From: Streptomyces sp. F001
GTDB taxonomy: Bacteria > Actinomycetota > Actinomycetes > Streptomycetales > Streptomycetaceae
Reading direction: 5' to 3'
Assembly: GCF_004187715.1 (NCBI RefSeq)
Contig: NZ_QZWF01000019.1
Coordinates: 49,216 to 113,215, forward strand
DNA: 64,000 nt
Shown one piece after another: positions 1 to 8,500 of this stretch. The translations under genes and the position numbers were made by a program. The notes beneath the pieces were generated by a model that was not told the DNA's origin, did not search any database, and was given only the letters and a program-made list of their open reading frames with translations. The number at the start of each line of letters is the position of its first letter. The first letter of the stretch is position 1.

Positions 1-922
1 CCGCCTCGTCCTCGGCCGCGGTACGCAGCCGCAGCCTCAGGTCGATGCCGAGGTGGACGAGGATGCGGGTCCGCCAGGCCCAGCGGACCGTGTCCAGCAG
101 CCACTTGTCGGCGGGGCGCCCGCGGTCGGCGATGCCGAACCGGTGCGCGACGATGCCCTCGTACGAAGACGGCCCCTCGGTGGGCTCCTCCGGCTCCAGG
201 ACGAGGTCCAGGACCTCCTCCTTCTCGCCGCGCAGCATGGCCAGGATCCGGTGCGAGGGCAGGTCGGTGAACGGCTCGGCGAAGTCGAAGTAGTCCGCGA
301 ACTTCGCGCCCGCCTCCTCCTTGCCCTCCCGCACCTTGGCAGCCAGCCGGCCGCGCACCCACATCCGCTCGCGCAGCTCGCCGATCAGGTCGGCGTCCTC
401 CGAGAACCGCTCGGTGAGGATGGCGCGGGCGCCGTCGAGCGCGGCCTGCGGATCGGCCACGCCCTTGTCGGCGTCCACGAACGTGGCGGCCGCGGCAAGG
501 GGCTCGACGGCCGGATCGCCGAGCAGCCCCTCCGCCAGCGGCTCAAGACCGGCCTCGCGCGCGATCTGCGCCTTTGTACGCCGCTTCGGCTTGTACGGCA
601 GATAGATGTCCTCCAGGCGCGCCTTCGTCTCGGCGCCCCGGATCTGCGCCTCGAGCTCCTCGGTGAGCTTGCCCTGCTCGCGTACCGACTCCAGGATCGC
701 CGTACGCCGCTCCTCCAGCTCCCGCAGGTAGCGCAGCCGCTCCTCGATCGTGCGCAGCTGCGCGTCGTCGAGCATCTCGGTCGCTTCCTTGCGGTAGCGG
801 GCGATGAAGGGCACCGTCGAACCGCCGTCGAGCAGCTCCACGGCAGCCTTGACCTGCCGCTCCCGTACGCCGAGCTCCTCGGCGATCCTGCCTTCGATGG
901 ACCCTACGAGGGGTGTCGTCAC
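1..922 (-). CDS. tex: Tex, RNA-binding transcriptional accessory protein (5' part, runs off the left edge)
   Basis: The minus-strand frame opens with GTG at 922 and reads V-T-T-P-L-V-G-S-I-E, then a continuous Tex N-terminal region. The segment RYRKEATEMLDDAQLR falls at about residues 40-55 and LEDIYLPYKPKRRTKA at about 105-120. About 307 residues are present of the roughly 790 typical of Tex; the YqgF-like, HhH and S1 RNA-binding domains lie beyond the window. A purine-rich GGAG lies 15 nt upstream of the start. Tex binds nucleic acid and affects transcription and decoding accuracy in bacteria. The long plus-strand frame over the same bases is an antisense codon-bias artefact. Confidence 0.9.
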   Translation of the reverse strand, partial: MTTPLVGSIEGRIAEELGVRERQVKAAVELLDGGSTVPFIARYRKEATEMLDDAQLRTIEERLRYLRELEERRTAILESVREQGKLTEELEAQIRGAETKARLEDIYLPYKPKRRTKAQIAREAGLEPLAEGLLGDPAVEPLAAAATFVDADKGVADPQAALDGARAILTERFSEDADLIGELRERMWVRGRLAAKVREGKEEAGAKFADYFDFAEPFTDLPSHRILAMLRGEKEEVLDLVLEPEEPTEGPSSYEGIVAHRFGIADRGRPADKWLLDTVRWAWRTRILVHLGIDLRLRLRTAAEDEA

Positions 923-1021
923 GATCCCGTACCGCCTTCTCCACTTCGGGTTGCGCGGCAATTGTGGCAGGTGGCACCGACAGCAGGGGACCAGGGCGGA
1001 AATGCGGCGGGGCGGCGGCCG

Positions 1022-1159
1022 TCAGACGTGCCGCGCGCCGCGCCGGCCGGACCCCGAGGCTCCCCCGAGCAGGCGGGCCAGCGCCCGGAACGGCAGCGTC
1101 ACCACGGTGGCGACGGCACCGCCGATCTGCCGCAGGACATCAGCGAGAGCACGGAACAC
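1022..1159 (-). CDS. LPFR-motif small protein, 45 aa
   Basis: A GTG start at 1159 is preceded by a near-perfect ribosome binding site (AAAGGAG, 6-nt spacing). The 45-residue product starts VFRALADVLRQ, has a short amphipathic helix, the motif TLPFRALARLL near residue 21, and a basic tail ending GRRGARHV. This matches the LPFR small-protein family seen across Streptomyces, as I recall it; no function is known. It lies between tex and the enoyl-CoA hydratase in the same orientation. Two tandem 20-bp repeats sit in its presumed leader. Confidence 0.72.
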   Translation of the reverse strand: MFRALADVLRQIGGAVATVVTLPFRALARLLGGASGSGRRGARHV

Positions 1160-1180
1160 GGGAATCTCCTTTCGTCTTCG

Positions 1181-1220
1181 CAATGCTCACCAGGACCAGG
1201 CAACGCTCACCAGGACCAGG
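1181..1220. repeat. Tandem 20-bp direct repeat upstream of the LPFR gene
   Basis: Positions 1181-1200 and 1201-1220 are two 20-bp copies differing at one base. On the minus strand each contains CCTGGTCCTGGTGAGC. They begin about 22 nt upstream of the LPFR gene start, in its probable leader or promoter. They could be a protein-binding direct repeat or a chance duplication. Confidence 0.5.
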
Positions 1221-1287
1221 TGACGTCCGGGTACCGCACCCGTCGTAGCCCATGCACCCGGCACGCGCGTGTGCGGGCCGAGCCGCT

Positions 1288-2043
1288 TCATCTTGATGTG
1301 GACACGCTCCACGTGAAGCGCGGCTGCCGGCGCTCCAGGAACGCGGTGACGCCCTCCGCGGTGTCGGTGTTGCCGCGTGCCCGGTCCGCCCAGTGGGCGT
1401 CCCGGTCGGTGCGTCCGTCGGCGAACTCCTTCGCCGCGGCCTGCGTCAGCTGCGAGCGGGACACCAGTGTTCGGGCGAACTCGGCCACGCGCTTGTCGAG
1501 TTCGCCCTCGGGCAGCACCTCGTCGACCAGCCCCGTGCGCAACGCCCGCTCGATGCCGATCAACTCGCCGGAGAACAGCAGGTACTTGGCGGTGGCCGGA
1601 CCGACCAGCGCCACCAAACGCCGGGTGGCGGAGGCCGGATACACGATCCCCAGCTTCGCCGGTGTCACCCCGAACAGCGTGCCCTCCTCCGCGAACCGCA
1701 GGTCGCAGGCCGCCGCGAGCTGTGCCCCGCCGCCCACACAGTGCCCGCGGATCGCCGCCAGCGTCGGCTTCGGAAACGCGGCAAGGGCCTCCTCGGCCTG
1801 CACGGCCAGCACCTGCGCCGTCTCCGGCGAGTCCTGGAGCGTGGAGATGTCGGCCCCTGCGCAGAACGTGCCGCCCGCACCCGTCAGCACCAGGGCGCGT
1901 ACGTCCGGATCGGCGGCCAGGGTGTCGAGCAGCGGCGGCAGCACCCGCCACATCGCGGCCGTCATGGCGTTGCGCTTGGCGGGATGATCGATCACGACGG
2001 TGGCCACGGAGTCGGCGACCCGGTGCGACAGCTGGGGCTCCAT
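1288..2043 (-). CDS. Enoyl-CoA hydratase/isomerase (crotonase family)
   Basis: A 251-residue product beginning MEPQLSHRVADSVATVVIDHP, the usual length for a stand-alone crotonase. The fold shows HPAKRNAMT near residue 20, the oxyanion-hole segment GAGGTFCAGADI near 55-66, and CVGGGAQLAAACDLRFA near 95-110. The catalytic-position residues are not the classic double Glu of mitochondrial enoyl-CoA hydratase, so the exact reaction (hydratase, isomerase or other) is open. I chose ATG at 2043 because the family N-terminus begins there; the frame continues upstream without homology. No clear Shine-Dalgarno is seen. It acts on acyl-CoA thioesters in the cytoplasm. Confidence 0.85.
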   Translation of the reverse strand: MEPQLSHRVADSVATVVIDHPAKRNAMTAAMWRVLPPLLDTLAADPDVRALVLTGAGGTFCAGADISTLQDSPETAQVLAVQAEEALAAFPKPTLAAIRGHCVGGGAQLAAACDLRFAEEGTLFGVTPAKLGIVYPASATRRLVALVGPATAKYLLFSGELIGIERALRTGLVDEVLPEGELDKRVAEFARTLVSRSQLTQAAAKEFADGRTDRDAHWADRARGNTDTAEGVTAFLERRQPRFTWSVSTSR

Positions 2044-2222
2044 GCGCGGGATGCTAGCCGCAGGTACGTCAGCTGCTGTGTTCCGGGCACTGCAAACCCG
2101 TACAACCCGAAGAGTTCGCAAAGCCTGCATGAGTGGGACAGGAGCAGTCCCACAACTGACCGTGTCATACGCCAACGGTCAGAAGTGTGCGATAACAGCT
2201 GACTTGTGTTCAGGTCTCCGGC

Positions 2223-2798
2223 ATGGAGTGGCTCGTTACCAACACTCGACGTGTGGTGACAATCGAGCACAAGGGTGGCGACCGGACGATGGACAACCAC
2301 GGGCGCGGGCCCGCCCCACGCCCAGAAGGCGGCGCAGATGCACCGGTCGAGCCGAGGACGCGCGAGCCGCTGCCGTTCGAGGGCGTGTGGCGGTTCACCG
2401 CTCCCGCCGTCGACGCCTCGGTCCCGCAGGCCCGGCACGCGGTACGGGACCTGCTGATCCGCCAGCGGGTCCCGGTCTCGGACGAGCTGGCCCAGGGCCT
2501 GCTGCTGATCGTCTCGGAGCTGGTCACGAACGCCGTCCGGCACGCGGCGCTGCTGTCGCCGATGCTCGCCGTGGAGGTCGCCGTCGGCGCCGAGTGGGTG
2601 CGGGTGTCCGTGGAGGACAACCACCCCTACCGCCCGACCGCCCTCGAGGCCGACCACGGCCGGACGGGCGGCCGGGGCCTGCTCCTGGTACGGGAGGTCA
2701 CCCGGGAGGCGGGCGGCGTGTGCGACGTCGAGCACACGGCGAGCGGCGGCAAGGTGATCTGGGCCGCCCTGCCGCTCGACCACGCCCGGTTGCTGTGA
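2223..2798 (+). CDS. ATP-binding protein, HATPase_c anti-sigma-factor/RsbW-like
   Basis: A single-domain GHKL ATPase of 191 residues from ATG 2223, or 169 from ATG 2289. The N-box is ELVTNAVRHAA (about residues 99-109), the central Asp region is VSVEDNHPYRP, and the glycine-rich lid is GGRGLLLVREV (about 148-158). It has no sensor, DHp or receiver domain. Streptomyces encodes dozens of such stand-alone ATPases, some of which are anti-sigma kinases. The upstream 180 bp holds a GTGGGAC/GTCCCAC inverted repeat at 2133-2153. It is monocistronic and convergent with idi. The partner sigma or anti-anti-sigma factor cannot be told from this window. Confidence 0.82.
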   Translation: MEWLVTNTRRVVTIEHKGGDRTMDNHGRGPAPRPEGGADAPVEPRTREPLPFEGVWRFTAPAVDASVPQARHAVRDLLIRQRVPVSDELAQGLLLIVSELVTNAVRHAALLSPMLAVEVAVGAEWVRVSVEDNHPYRPTALEADHGRTGGRGLLLVREVTREAGGVCDVEHTASGGKVIWAALPLDHARLL

Positions 2799-2801
2799 GG
2801 G

Positions 2802-3395
2802 TCACCAACCCGCGGACGGGCCGGTCAGCTCCCTGATCGCGGGGCGGGCCGCGTCCAGCACCGTCATGAACCAGGACGAGAAGGTGTCCTTGGCGTGCCG
2901 CTCCGCCAGTTCGTCGGGGGTGACGAAGGCCGTCGCGTGCACCTCCTCCGGATCCGGCCGGAGCGGCGCCTGCACCAGGCCGACGAAGAGGTGGTTGTAC
3001 TCCTGCTCCACCAGGCCCGAGTGCGGGTCCGGGTGGTTGTAGCGGACGGTGCCCGCCTCGGCGAGCAGCGCCGGGGAGACCCCGAGCTCCTCGTACGTCC
3101 GCCGGGCTGCCGCCGCGAACGGCGCCTCGCCCGGGTACGGGTGACCGCAGCAGGTGTTGGACCACACGCCGGGGGAGTGGTACTTGCCCAGCGCCCGCTG
3201 CTGGAGCAGCAGCCGGCTGTAGTCGTCGAACAGGAACACCGAGAACGCCCGGTGCAGCTGTCCCGGGGGCTGATGGGCGGCGAGCTTCTCCGCGGTGCCG
3301 ATCGTCACGCCGTCCTCGTCGACCAGTTCCAGCAGGATCGCTTCCGCGGTGCCGTTCGACGAGCTGTGCGTCGCGGTGGCAGGTGTGATCGGCAT
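2802..3395 (-). CDS. idi: Isopentenyl-diphosphate delta-isomerase, type 1
   Basis: A 197-residue Nudix-fold enzyme that interconverts IPP and DMAPP. The active-site Cys motif SNTCCGHPYPGE is near residues 82-93, followed by the Nudix helix AAAARRTYEELGV, and the active-site Glu segment EYNHLFVG is near 130. The start at 3395 is chosen because AAGGA lies 6 nt upstream; an in-frame ATG at 3401 is the alternative. It stops only 4 bp from the convergent ATPase gene. It can supply DMAPP to the polyprenyl synthase and squalene enzymes of the hopanoid operon 10 kb downstream. Confidence 0.93.
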   Translation of the reverse strand: MPITPATATHSSSNGTAEAILLELVDEDGVTIGTAEKLAAHQPPGQLHRAFSVFLFDDYSRLLLQQRALGKYHSPGVWSNTCCGHPYPGEAPFAAAARRTYEELGVSPALLAEAGTVRYNHPDPHSGLVEQEYNHLFVGLVQAPLRPDPEEVHATAFVTPDELAERHAKDTFSSWFMTVLDAARPAIRELTGPSAGW

Positions 3396-3614
3396 ACCCA
3401 TCCTTCGCCTCGTTCCTCGCGCCCCAGTCTGCCGTACGAATCCGGCACTCCCGGCACTTCCCGGCGCGTCGGCACCGGAAGAGGGGCCCGGTAGGTGATC
3501 GTGCCCGGCGCGGATCGGGGAGAACCGCCCGCGACGGGGGCGTACGACTACCAGGACGCGATCGCGCGCCGGACCGATGCGCTCCACCCCCGGCGGATCA
3601 CCGGTGGCCGGGCG

Positions 3615-4553
3615 TCAGTAGCACAGCCGGGCCTCGTGTTCCGCGTGCCCGCTCGGCTCCAGCTGGAAGGTGCAGTGCTCCACGTCGAAGTGGTGGCCCA
3701 GGCAGCCCTGCAGCTCGTGAAGCATCTTCTCGTGTCCTATCGCGTTCAGGACGTCGGAGCGGACCACCACGTGCGCGGACAGCACCGGCAGGCCCGACGT
3801 GATCGTCCAGGCGTGCAGGTCATGGACGTCCTCCACGCCGTCCAGCGCCAGCATGTGGGCCCGGACCTCCGCCATGTCCACGCCCTTGGGGGCCGACTCC
3901 AGCAGGACGTCGAGGGTCTCGCGCAGCAGCTTCAGCGTCCGCGGCACGATCATCAGGCCGATGACGAGCGAGGCGACCGGGTCGGCGGCCTGCCAGCCGG
4001 TGGTGAGGATCACCACCGCCGAGATCAGCACCGCGACCGAGCCCAGCGCGTCGGCCGCGACCTCCAGGAAGGCGCCGCGCACGTTCAGGCTCTCCCGCTG
4101 ACCGCGCACGAGCAGCGTGAGCGAGATCATGTTCGCGACCAGACCGATCAGACCGAACACAACCGTCAGCCCGCCCTCGGTGCCGGCCGGCGTGATGAAC
4201 CGCTGGATCGCCTCGTACAGGACGTACCCGCCGACCCCGAGCAGCAGCAGACAGTTGGCGAGCGCGGCGAGGATCTCGGCACGGGCGTATCCGAAGGTGC
4301 GGTTCGCGCTCGCCGGGAGGTTGGCGAAGTGGATCGCGAGCAGGGCCATGCCCAGGCCGACCGCGTCGGTCGCCATGTGCGCGGCGTCCGCGATCAGCGC
4401 GAGGGAGTCCGCGAGCACGCCGCCGACGATCTCGACCACCATGACGGTGAGCGTGATGCACAGCGCGATCCGCAGCCGGCCGCGGTACGCCGCGGCCGCC
4501 GTGCCGCTGACCGGCGCGGCGTGTGCATGCCCGTGATCGTGCCCAGCCCCCAT
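3615..4553 (-). CDS. Cation diffusion facilitator (CzcD/ZitB-type Zn/Co/Cd exporter)
   Basis: A 312-residue inner-membrane H+/metal antiporter. The N-terminus is His-rich (MGAGHDHGHAHA). Six hydrophobic segments follow, with metal-site segments ALIADAAHMATDAVG (TM2) and AADALGSVAVLI (TM5). The C-terminal cytoplasmic ferredoxin-like domain carries VHDLHAWTITSG and HFDVEHCTFQLE. The ATG at 4553 is preceded by AGGAGG with 11-nt spacing; a longer in-frame start at 4589 lacks support. A hairpin separates it from galE upstream. No metal-responsive regulator is encoded next to it. Confidence 0.92.
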   Translation of the reverse strand: MGAGHDHGHAHAAPVSGTAAAAYRGRLRIALCITLTVMVVEIVGGVLADSLALIADAAHMATDAVGLGMALLAIHFANLPASANRTFGYARAEILAALANCLLLLGVGGYVLYEAIQRFITPAGTEGGLTVVFGLIGLVANMISLTLLVRGQRESLNVRGAFLEVAADALGSVAVLISAVVILTTGWQAADPVASLVIGLMIVPRTLKLLRETLDVLLESAPKGVDMAEVRAHMLALDGVEDVHDLHAWTITSGLPVLSAHVVVRSDVLNAIGHEKMLHELQGCLGHHFDVEHCTFQLEPSGHAEHEARLCY

Positions 4554-4646
4554 GAAAAAGCCGCCCTCCTGCGATCGGTCCGAGACCACAGTGAACTACG
4601 GGCGGGGGACATCGGGCAACGCGGCACTGAACACCGTTGTCATATG

Positions 4647-4679
4647 CTCTGACCTGCGCAAACGAACAGCAGGTCAGAG
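4647..4679 (-). terminator. Hairpin between galE and the CDF gene
   Basis: A perfect 11-bp inverted repeat (4647-4657 with 4669-4679, CTCTGACCTGC) with an 11-nt loop lies 12 nt past the galE stop codon. The position suggests a galE terminator. As it sits in the presumed promoter region of the metal exporter, it could instead be an operator. Confidence 0.6.
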
Positions 4680-4690
4680 TGCTTCGGTGA

Positions 4691-5662
4691 TCATCCGCCG
4701 TGGTGCAGCAGCCATCCCCGCCAGGCCGACTCGACCATCTCGCGCACCCCGCGCCGGGCCGTCCAGCCCAGCTCCTGCGCCGCCAGTTCGGCCGAGGCGA
4801 CCGCACGCGGGGCGTCCCCGGGGCGACGCGCCTCGACGACTGCCGGACGCGTGTCCCCGGTCACCTCACCGATCAGCGTGACCAGCTCGCGCACCGAGAC
4901 GCCCTCGCCCCGGCCGATGTTCACCGTGAGGTCGCCCGCGGCATCCGGGGCGGACAGCCGCCGGGCCGCCGCGAGGTGGGCGTCGGCGAGGTCGGCGACA
5001 TGGATGTAGTCGCGGATGCAGGTGCCGTCCGGCGTCGGGTGGTCGTCGCCGAAGATCCGCGGTGCCCGGTCGCGGGTGAGCCGGTCGAAGACCATGGGGA
5101 CCACGTTGAAGACACCGGTGTCGGCCAGCTCCGGCGCGGCAGCGCCCGCCACGTTGAAATAGCGCAGGCACACCGTCGCGATCCCGTGCGCCCGGCCTGC
5201 CGCCCGCACCAGCCGTTCACCGGCCAGCTTGGTCTCGCCGTACGGACTCATCGGGGCGCACGGTGTGTCCTCCGTGATGAGTTCCACATCCGGATTGCCG
5301 TAGACGGCCGCCGACGAGGAGAACAGGAACCGTTCGATTCCGGCTTCGGCGACTGCGTCGAGCAGTGTCGCCAGTCCGCCCACGTTCTCCCGGTAGTACC
5401 GCGTCGGCTGCGCCACGGACTCGGCGACCTGCTTGCGCGCGGCGAGATGCACCACACCCGTCACCGCATGCTCGGCGAGGACCCGCTTCAGCAGTGCCTC
5501 GTCCAGCGACGACCCGCGAACCAGCGGGACGTCCGCCGGGAGCCGCGCCGGAACCCCGGCCGACAGGTCGTCCAGCACGACCACGCGCTCCCCGGCCCCG
5601 GCCATGGCCCACGCCACATGTGCCCCGATGTATCCGGCGCCGCCGGTGATCAGCCATGTCAT
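4691..5662 (-). CDS. galE: UDP-glucose 4-epimerase
   Basis: A 323-residue short-chain dehydrogenase-type epimerase interconverting UDP-Glc and UDP-Gal. The Rossmann motif GGAGYIG lies at residues 6-12, the catalytic SSSAAVYGN near 115, and YGETK (the Y-x3-K pair) near 138. The ATG at 5662 begins exactly at the family N-terminus (MTWLITGGAGYIG); the longer upstream frame carries no homology. UDP-galactose made here could feed the adjacent glycopolymer cluster, and the gene pairs functionally with the alpha-galactosidase at 28 kb. It is transcribed away from the polymer operon. Confidence 0.93.
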   Translation of the reverse strand: MTWLITGGAGYIGAHVAWAMAGAGERVVVLDDLSAGVPARLPADVPLVRGSSLDEALLKRVLAEHAVTGVVHLAARKQVAESVAQPTRYYRENVGGLATLLDAVAEAGIERFLFSSSAAVYGNPDVELITEDTPCAPMSPYGETKLAGERLVRAAGRAHGIATVCLRYFNVAGAAAPELADTGVFNVVPMVFDRLTRDRAPRIFGDDHPTPDGTCIRDYIHVADLADAHLAAARRLSAPDAAGDLTVNIGRGEGVSVRELVTLIGEVTGDTRPAVVEARRPGDAPRAVASAELAAQELGWTARRGVREMVESAWRGWLLHHGG

Positions 5663-5969
5663 GGCAGCCCACCCTAAGCCTGTCCGAGAAGGCGGCAGTC
5701 CCTCACCGGAGTGCCGGATGCCGTGAATGCCCGTTCTGGTAGCGCGATTTTGTGCGGCGGGCCCGGCATCCCTGATGATGATCGACGCGGAGGTCCCAGC
5801 AGACCGTGTCGACCGGGCCATGAACGGCCGGTGAACACAGGCTTGTCATCATCCGATAGCCTCTGCCGACATGTCGCCCGCCTGGCGCAGCCGATCACGC
5901 GGCCCGGGGGCGGCCTCCACCATGCACACGGCCGACGTGGATGCGTCGGCACCCAGGGAGTGAGTTCGG

Positions 5970-7742
5970 TTGTCGACCGCCATCCTCACCGGCCAGCCGG
6001 TCCCCGGATCGTCGATCGAGGACGATCTGCGGTCCCTCGGCTTCGAGGTGCGTAGCGCCGCCGACCCGGCCGCCGCCGAGACCCTCCTCGCCCAGGTGCC
6101 GGCCGACGAACGGGTTGCCGTGGTCGACGCGGGTTTCGTCGGCCACCTGCACGCCCTGCGCCTCGGCCTCACCGACCCCCGCTTCCCGCTCGCCGCGATT
6201 CCGGGCGCCGTGACGGCCCAGCCGGCCGGCCACCGGGCACTGACCCACGCGCTGGCCCGCGAGAACTCGGCCGGCGCCGGGGCGACCCTCGTCGGCAGCC
6301 TCGCCGACCGTATCGTCACCGCCCTCGACGCCGACGTGCACCGTCCCGAGCTCGGCAGTCTGGTCGCCGCGGTCCCCGCCGACCCGCAGGCCCGCAACGA
6401 GGCACGGCAGGCCGTCGCCGCCGTCGACGACGAGGCCGTACGCCTGAAGTCCGCCGTGAAGGCCCGCGACGGCTTCTTCACCACCTTCTTCATCAGCCCT
6501 TACTCCCGCTACATCGCCCGCTGGTGCGCCCGCCGCGGCCTCACCCCCAACCAGGTCACCACCGCCTCCCTCGTCACCGCTCTGATCGCGGCGGCCTGCG
6601 CGGCCACCGGCACCCGGGGCGGCTTCGTCGCGGCCGGCGTCCTGCTGATCGCCTCCTTCGTGCTGGACTGCACCGACGGCCAGCTCGCCCGCTACTCGCT
6701 CCAGTACTCCACCCTGGGCGCCTGGCTGGACGCGACCTTCGACCGGGCCAAGGAGTACGCCTACTACGCGGGCCTCGCGCTCGGTGCGGCCCGTGGCGGC
6801 GACGACGTGTGGGCCCTCGCACTCGGCGCGATGGTCCTGCAGACCTGCCGGCACGTCGTCGACTTTTCTTTCAACGAGGCCAACCACGACGCCACGGCCA
6901 ACACCAGCCCCACCGCCGCCCTCTCCGACAAGCTGGACAGCGTCGGCTGGACGGTGTGGCTGCGCCGGATGATCGTTCTGCCGATCGGCGAACGCTGGGC
7001 GCTGATCGCCGTCCTCACGGCGGCCACCACCCCGCGGATCACCTTCTACGTGCTGCTGATCGGCTGCGCCTTCGCGGCCACGTACACCACGGCGGGCCGC
7101 GTCCTGCGGTCGCTGACCCGCAAGGCACGGCGGACGGACCGCGCGGCGCAGGCGCTGGCCGACCTCGCGGACAGCGGGCCGCTCGTGGAACTGCTGAAGC
7201 GCACCGCCCCACGTTTCCCGGCACCCCTCAGCGCTGCCGTCGGCGGTCTCCTCGTAGTGATCTCCGCCGCAGTCTGGGGTGCCGCATGGCCGACCCTGCT
7301 GTGCGCGATCGCGTACGCCGCCCTGTCCGCCGTCGCTGTCGCACGCCCTCTCAAGGGCGCCCTGGACTGGCTGGTTCCGCCCTTCTTCCGGGCCGCCGAG
7401 TACGGCACCGTCCTCATCCTGGCGGCTGAATCAGAGGTGAACGGGGCGCTTCCCGCTGCTTTCGGGCTGGTTGCGGCCGTCGCCTACCATCACTACGACA
7501 CGGTCTACCGTATCCGCGGCAACGCGGGTGCGCCCCCGCACTGGCTGGTGCGGGCGATCGGGGGGCATGAGGGCCGGACCCTGGTGGTCACCGTGCTTGC
7601 CGTGTTGCTGACCGCCGCGCAGTTCGAGGTCGCGCTCACGGTCCTCGCCGTGGCCGTAGCCCTGGTGGTGCTCGTCGAGAGCACCCGCTTCTGGGTGTCC
7701 GCAGGGGCCCCCGCCGTACACGACGAAGGAGAACCCGCATGA
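5970..7742 (+). CDS. CDP-alcohol phosphatidyltransferase family protein with N-terminal extension (DUF5941-type)
   Basis: A 590-residue membrane protein. Residues 1-170 form a soluble domain. The CDP-alcohol phosphotransferase signature DCTDGQLARYS...GAWLDATFDRAKEY is near residues 232-265 within hydrophobic segments, and a long multi-spanning C-terminal half follows. Such enzymes transfer a phospho-alcohol from a CDP-activated donor to a hydroxyl, releasing CMP. The start is TTG at 5970, supported by GGGAG 9 nt upstream and by the family-like N-terminus MSTAILTGQPVPG. It overlaps the next gene by 4 bp (ATGA). The substrate is unknown; the neighbours suggest a CDP-activated polyol for a surface polymer. 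Confidence 0.85.
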   Translation: MSTAILTGQPVPGSSIEDDLRSLGFEVRSAADPAAAETLLAQVPADERVAVVDAGFVGHLHALRLGLTDPRFPLAAIPGAVTAQPAGHRALTHALARENSAGAGATLVGSLADRIVTALDADVHRPELGSLVAAVPADPQARNEARQAVAAVDDEAVRLKSAVKARDGFFTTFFISPYSRYIARWCARRGLTPNQVTTASLVTALIAAACAATGTRGGFVAAGVLLIASFVLDCTDGQLARYSLQYSTLGAWLDATFDRAKEYAYYAGLALGAARGGDDVWALALGAMVLQTCRHVVDFSFNEANHDATANTSPTAALSDKLDSVGWTVWLRRMIVLPIGERWALIAVLTAATTPRITFYVLLIGCAFAATYTTAGRVLRSLTRKARRTDRAAQALADLADSGPLVELLKRTAPRFPAPLSAAVGGLLVVISAAVWGAAWPTLLCAIAYAALSAVAVARPLKGALDWLVPPFFRAAEYGTVLILAAESEVNGALPAAFGLVAAVAYHHYDTVYRIRGNAGAPPHWLVRAIGGHEGRTLVVTVLAVLLTAAQFEVALTVLAVAVALVVLVESTRFWVSAGAPAVHDEGEPA

Positions 7743-8500
7743 TCGGCCTCGTGCTGGCGGCCGGCGCCGGCCGGCGTCTGCGCCCCTACACCGACACCCT
7801 GCCCAAGGCACTGGTGCCGGTGGGGCCCGCGGGCACCGAGGACGGGACCGACGGGATCACAGTTCTCGACCTGACCCTCGGCAACTTCGCCGAGATCGGC
7901 CTGACCGAGGCCGCGATCATCGTCGGCTACCGCAAGGAGGCCGTCTACGAGCGCAAGGCGGCCCTGGAGCAGAAGTACGGCCTGCGGCTCACCCTCATCG
8001 ACAACGACAAGGCCGAGGAGTGGAACAACGCCTACTCCCTGTGGTGCGGCCGTGACGCCCTCAAGGACGGCGTGATCCTCGCCAACGGCGACACCGTCCA
8101 CCCGGTCTCCGTCGAGAAGACGCTGCTCGCCGCGCGCGGCGACGGCAAGAAGATCATCCTCGCCCTCGACGCCGTGAAGCCGCTGGCCGACGAGGAGATG
8201 AAGGTCGTCGTCGACCCTGCCAAGGGCGTCCAGAAGATCACCAAGCTGATGGACCCGGCCGAGGCCACCGGCGAGTACATCGGCGTCACCCTGATCGAGG
8301 GCGACGCCGCGCCCGAGCTGGCCGACGCCCTGCGCACGGTGTGGGAGAACGACCCCCAGCAGTTCTACGAGCACGGCTACCAGGAGCTCGTGAACCGCGG
8401 CTTCCGGATCGACGTGGCCCCGATCGGCGACGTGCCGTGGGTCGAGATCGACAACCACGACGATCTCGCCCGGGGACGGGAGATCGCGTGCCAGTACTGA
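7739..8500 (+). CDS. Nucleotidyltransferase, phosphocholine/inositol-phosphate cytidylyltransferase-like
   Basis: A 253-residue nucleotidyltransferase fold. The N-terminal NTP-binding motif VLAAGAGRRLRPYTDTLPKALVPVG is at residues 4-28, the metal-site segment ILANGDTVHP is near 118, and VEIDNHDDL lies near the C-terminus. It is likely to make the CDP-alcohol used by the phosphatidyltransferases on either side. Its start overlaps the stop of the previous gene (ATGA), and it overlaps the next gene by 13 bp, so it is translationally coupled both ways. Choline, inositol and glycerol phosphates are all possible substrates. Confidence 0.82.
   Translation: MIGLVLAAGAGRRLRPYTDTLPKALVPVGPAGTEDGTDGITVLDLTLGNFAEIGLTEAAIIVGYRKEAVYERKAALEQKYGLRLTLIDNDKAEEWNNAYSLWCGRDALKDGVILANGDTVHPVSVEKTLLAARGDGKKIILALDAVKPLADEEMKVVVDPAKGVQKITKLMDPAEATGEYIGVTLIEGDAAPELADALRTVWENDPQQFYEHGYQELVNRGFRIDVAPIGDVPWVEIDNHDDLARGREIACQY

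Noticed and set aside
53..1987. A 644-codon open frame on the plus strand over tex and the enoyl-CoA hydratase gene
   Set aside because: It is antisense to two recognisable minus-strand genes and its product is a low-complexity Arg/Leu/Gly-rich sequence with no domain; high-GC codon bias creates such frames. The same applies to long antisense frames over dxs, hpnO, shc and the alpha-galactosidase.
4647..4679. The 11-bp inverted repeat upstream of the metal exporter as a MerR/ArsR operator
   Set aside because: The arms are separated by an 11-nt loop and lie directly after the galE stop; terminator is simpler, and no metalloregulator gene is nearby.
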